In this document: positions 61,619 to 64,000 of the stretch, one piece after another
How the letters are laid out: every line of letters starts with the position of its first letter
Position numbering within the stretch: the first letter of the stretch is position 1
DNA from: Pseudomonas sp.
GTDB lineage: Bacteria > Pseudomonadota > Gammaproteobacteria > Pseudomonadales > Pseudomonadaceae
Assembly: GCA_030656145.1 (NCBI GenBank)
Contig: JAUSOF010000031.1
Span: forward strand, 1-64,000
DNA: 64,000 nucleotides
Reading direction: 5' to 3'
Position numbers and translations under genes: made by a program
The notes under the pieces: model-generated
Database searches by the model: none
What the model was told of the DNA's origin: nothing
Seen by the model: the letters and a program-made list of their open reading frames with translations, nothing else

Positions 61619-62266
61619 ATGAACTACCTGACGTTGTTTTTACCCCTGATTTTACTGGTCATTGGCTGCAAGGTACTGGCCGCCAATGAGGTACTGACCG
61701 TCAACGGTTGCCGCATAGAAGCCGACAGCCAATGCCCCAACGCCGACCTGCGCAATGCCGACCTGAACAACCAGGACATGCGCCGAATGAACCTGGCCGG
61801 TGCCGATCTCTCCGGCGCCAACCTGCGTCACGCCCGCCTCGACCTGGCCAACCTGGAAAACGCCAGCCTGCAAGGCGCCAACCTGACCCGCGCCAGCCTG
61901 CAACAAAGCAACCTGCGCCTGGCCGACTTCACCGACAGCACCCTGGTGGCCATCCGCGGCTGGGGCCTGTTCGCCCAGGCTGCGCAGTTCCAGAATGCCA
62001 ATATGCGCGCCGCCGACCTGGAATTCGCCCGCCTGTCCGGCGCTAAACTACACAACGTCGACCTGCGGGCAGCCAACCTGGAAATGACCTGGCTGAGCAA
62101 AGCCGACCTCAAGGGCGCGTCCTTGATCGATGCCAATTTGCAGGAAGTGAAACTGTCCGGCGCCAACCTGGAAAACGCCGACCTGAGCGGTACCCGCAGG
62201 CACTATGGCAATTTCCAGGGCGCAAATATGGCTGGTTGCACGGCGTGTCCGCTGGACTGGGATTGA
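61619..62266 (+). CDS. Exported pentapeptide-repeat protein
   Basis: This 215-residue protein has an N-terminal signal (LFLPLILLVIGCKVLAAN; a lipobox reading at VIGC is possible) and about 25 A(D/N)Lxx pentapeptide repeats from residue 40 on (ADLRNADLNNQDMRRMNLAG), which form a right-handed quadrilateral beta-helix. The C-terminus has CTACPLDWD, and Cys31 and Cys39 lie before the repeats, so disulfides are likely. It follows exaA in the same orientation by 138 bases. Its role is unknown; position suggests a link to alcohol oxidation. Confidence 0.85.
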   Translation: MNYLTLFLPLILLVIGCKVLAANEVLTVNGCRIEADSQCPNADLRNADLNNQDMRRMNLAGADLSGANLRHARLDLANLENASLQGANLTRASLQQSNLRLADFTDSTLVAIRGWGLFAQAAQFQNANMRAADLEFARLSGAKLHNVDLRAANLEMTWLSKADLKGASLIDANLQEVKLSGANLENADLSGTRRHYGNFQGANMAGCTACPLDWD

Positions 62267-62361
62267 AAGTCGATGCATGACAGCAGCACAGCATCGCGGC
62301 CAAGAACTCGGCGTCCCCTCCTAGCCAAGCCAGGCCTGAGGCTCAATTCACCACCATCCCC

Positions 62362-62388
62362 TTGTAGGAGGGGCCTTGGCCGCGAACA
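62362..62388. repeat. REP element, left flank of the RAYT gene
   Basis: TTGTAGGAGGGGCCTTGGCC followed by GCGAAC lies 30 bases after the stop of the transposase gene and is answered in inverted orientation by 62932-62957. The core matches the REP at 4304-4331. Confidence 0.8.
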
Positions 62389-62417
62389 ATTCGCTCAGGC
62401 ACACACAGTCCAAACCC

Positions 62418-62882
62418 CTACAACCAAACCGCATCCCAATGCGGATAATCACCTAGCCGCTCGACCAAGCCTGCCCGTAACGGATTGGCCACGACATAGC
62501 GGGCGGCGACCTTTAGATCTTCGTCTCTGCGCAATGCTCGGTCGTGATAACCATCCTGCCAAAGCGGGCCTGCTCGTCCCAAGCGGCGATTGAGCAAACG
62601 ACTGCTATTACTTTTGACGCGCCGCATCAGCTCATCCAACGAACGCTCATGCAACTCCACCAACCAATGCAGATGATCCGGCATCACCACCCACGCCAAG
62701 GAGGACACCCAGCCCTGATCATGAGCGGCACGCAACTCGGCCACCAGCAGGCGCCCGAGGCCAAAATCCCGGAACAGTGGCATGCGCTTGTGCACGGTGG
62801 TGGTCAGCAGGTAGATGCGGCCAGGCTCGGAGAAACGGCCGGTACGCAGACGCTGCACATGGGAAAGAACAGGGTTAGGCAT
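62418..62882 (-). CDS. REP-associated tyrosine transposase (RAYT/TnpREP)
   Basis: This 154-residue protein of the Y1/IS200-like HUH class begins RFSEPGRIYLLTTTVHKRMP, has the HUH pair in VMPDHLHWLVELHERSLDEL and the catalytic Tyr in ARYVVANPLRAGLVER, ending with the DYPHWDAVWL-type tail. RAYTs are domesticated single-copy relatives of IS200/IS605 transposases that bind and cut REP DNA. Inverted REPs flank it (62362-62388 and 62932-62957), a standard REPtron, so it is likely to be responsible for REPs of this type across the genome. Confidence 0.93.
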   Translation of the reverse strand: MPNPVLSHVQRLRTGRFSEPGRIYLLTTTVHKRMPLFRDFGLGRLLVAELRAAHDQGWVSSLAWVVMPDHLHWLVELHERSLDELMRRVKSNSSRLLNRRLGRAGPLWQDGYHDRALRRDEDLKVAARYVVANPLRAGLVERLGDYPHWDAVWL

Positions 62883-62931
62883 TCCATCGCCTCGATATTA
62901 TTGGTTCGCGTTGTGTATAGCAGGTAAGAGC

Positions 62932-62957
62932 GTTCGCGGCCAAGGCCCCTCCTACAG
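62932..62957. repeat. REP element, right flank of the RAYT gene
   Basis: GTTCGCGGCCAAGGCCCCTC followed by CTACAG is the inverted partner of 62362-62388, located about 50 bases before the start of the transposase gene. Confidence 0.8.
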
Positions 62958-63060
62958 GGGATCGCGGCGAGTCAGTGAAACGGGCGCCAGGCCCGGTTTG
63001 GGCAGGAGTGGCGGGGACGCCGAGTTCTTGGCCGCGAAAGCACTTGCGAAAAAACACGCC

Positions 63061-63711
63061 CTACGCGCTCTCCATCCCCACCCGCAGTATCCCGGTATCG
63101 ATGGCCAGGTGCACCAGCTCGGCTTGCGAGCCGACCTGCAGTTTGTTCTTCAACAGGGTCATGTAGTTGGAGACGGTCTTGCCGCTGATGCACAGTTTTT
63201 CCGCGATGATGCGCGTGGGTATGCCTTTGGCCAGCATCACGAATATCTCGAACTCGCGCTGGGTCATGTCGCGCAGACGCGGATCGGGGCTGCCTTGATG
63301 CACCGGGTTGCAGGCCAGGTGAGTGGCCAGCGGTTGTTCGATATAGGCATGCCCGGCCAGGGTGCGTTTGACTGCTTCGACCAGGACTTCCGGCGCCGAG
63401 CTTTTGGTCAGGTAACCAATCGCGCCGGCGTCCAGCGCCTGACGCACCAACGGTAATTCGTCATGCATGCTGAAGAACAAGACGCGCAGTTGCGGCAGGC
63501 GCTGGCGCAAACGCCGGGTGGTTTCCAGGCCGCTGATGCCCGGCAGACCAATGTCCATGATCACCAGGTTGGGAATTTCTTCCTGGACCCGTTGCAGGGC
63601 CTGCTCGCCATCGCAGGCCTCGCTGACCAGCACGTCCGGGAGCAAGGCGCGCAGCAGGCTGGCATAGCCCTGACGCACCACCGCGTGGTCGTCGACCAGC
63701 AGGATCTTCAT
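63061..63711 (-). CDS. exaE: NarL/FixJ-family response regulator of quinoprotein alcohol oxidation (ExaE/PedR-like)
   Basis: This 216-residue regulator starts MKILLVDDHAVVRQGYASLL, has the phospho-acceptor Asp in LVIMDIGLPGISGLETT (about 55), the Lys in GYLTKSSAPEVL and a LuxR-type helix-turn-helix (FEIFVMLAKGIPTRIIAEKL, CISGKTVSNYMTLLKNKLQV). It is close to P. aeruginosa ExaE (EraR) and P. putida PedR2, which control exaA/pedE and pedH in response to ethanol or lanthanides. The kinase gene upstream overlaps it by one base (TGATG). The shared 18-bp motif is a candidate target. Confidence 0.85.
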   Translation of the reverse strand: MKILLVDDHAVVRQGYASLLRALLPDVLVSEACDGEQALQRVQEEIPNLVIMDIGLPGISGLETTRRLRQRLPQLRVLFFSMHDELPLVRQALDAGAIGYLTKSSAPEVLVEAVKRTLAGHAYIEQPLATHLACNPVHQGSPDPRLRDMTQREFEIFVMLAKGIPTRIIAEKLCISGKTVSNYMTLLKNKLQVGSQAELVHLAIDTGILRVGMESA

Positions 63712-64000
63712 CAGTCATTCCCCGTCAGTGGAATACTCAGACACAGCGCCCAACCGGCACCAGGCCGGCTATGCAGGCGTAACACGCCGCCAAGGCAGCG
63801 CGCCCGTTCGCGAATCGAGCGCAGGCCGATGCCTGCGCGCTGCGGCATCTGCGCGCCGATGCCGTTGTCGCGCACCAGCAGACGCAAACGGCCGCCCTGA
63901 TGCTGCAAGCGCACGCGCACTTCGCTGGCCTGGGCATGCCGCGCCACATTGGTCAGGGCTTCCTGGATCAAGCGATACAAATGGGCTTTGCTCGGCAATG
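63711..64000 (-). CDS. exaD: Sensor histidine kinase, C-terminal part (ExaD/PedS-like), cut by window edge
   Basis: The last 96 or so residues of a NarX-type kinase are present: the N-box HLYRLIQEALTNVARHAQAS, VRDNGIG and GIGLRSIRERARCLGG, ending SIPLTGND. The frame is open to the window end, so the start is not visible. Its stop overlaps the start of the response regulator gene. In P. aeruginosa the equivalent pair is exaD-exaE; in P. putida PedS2/PedR2 senses lanthanides. Confidence 0.8.
   Translation of the reverse strand, partial: LPSKAHLYRLIQEALTNVARHAQASEVRVRLQHQGGRLRLLVRDNGIGAQMPQRAGIGLRSIRERARCLGGVLRLHSRPGAGWALCLSIPLTGND

Overview
This is a chromosomal stretch of a Pseudomonas species. 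OprH, PhoP, IhfB, WbpM, ExaA and ExaB closely resemble Pseudomonas proteins, intergenic regions carry REP sequences of the 'GTAGGAG...' type, and a REP-associated transposase is present. There are no tRNA or rRNA genes, no complete prophage and no CRISPR array. An IS66-type fragment touches the left edge.

Region 1 (about 0.9-29.8 kb) is an O-antigen (B-band LPS) locus read on the minus strand, framed as in P. aeruginosa by ihfB/wzz on one side and wbpM on the other. In transcription order it holds ihfB, a short wzz, a HEPN/MNT pair, an MBL/beta-CASP nuclease, an RfaH-like antiterminator, ops/JUMPstart copy 1, a second MNT/HEPN pair, a broken rfaH 3' copy with ops copy 2, wzx, pseC-F-G-H-I, wzy, an unassigned protein, wbuX-hisH-hisF (amidination), fnlA-B-C (UDP-L-FucNAc), wbuB, wbpV, wbpL, a PglD-like acetyltransferase, a HigBA-type toxin-antitoxin pair, a broken copy of the acetyltransferase 3' end, and wbpM. 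The predicted repeat unit contains pseudaminic acid, L-FucNAc converted to its acetamidino form, and D-QuiNAc or D-FucNAc as the WbpL-primed first sugar. No pseB is present. The first intermediate made by FnlA could replace it.

The most unusual pattern is that two toxin-antitoxin pairs each lie between an intact gene and a second copy of that gene's 3' end plus its downstream sequence (rfaH+ops, and the acetyltransferase+REP). This resembles Campbell-type integration of small circles.

Region 2 (about 29.9-47.3 kb) is mostly housekeeping and accessory: an MFS transporter with a 41-residue membrane peptide, a tandem pair of O-methyltransferases in a duplicated unit of about 1 kb, two NlpC/P60 lipoproteins, a sirtuin, a Tag-like glycosylase, ttcA, a DnaJ-related protein, a Yip1-type membrane protein, a SprT-like protein, three acyl-CoA genes (CoA-transferase, synthetase, dehydrogenase), an Hsp31-like deglycase with an adjoining LuxR solo, and an AraC regulator.

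Region 3 (47.3-51.6 kb) is the oprH-phoP-phoQ operon with four 11-bp-phased repeats in front of oprH, followed by an MFS exporter.

Region 4 (52.1-64 kb) is a PQQ alcohol-oxidation cluster: aldehyde dehydrogenase exaC, a lanthanide-type quinoprotein alcohol dehydrogenase (pedH), an Mqo with a lipoprotein signal, a periplasmic binding protein, cytochrome c550 (exaB), the calcium-type dehydrogenase exaA, a pentapeptide protein, a REP-flanked RAYT, and the response regulator/kinase pair likely to control the cluster. An 18-bp motif lies 107-114 bp ahead of exaC, pedH and exaB.
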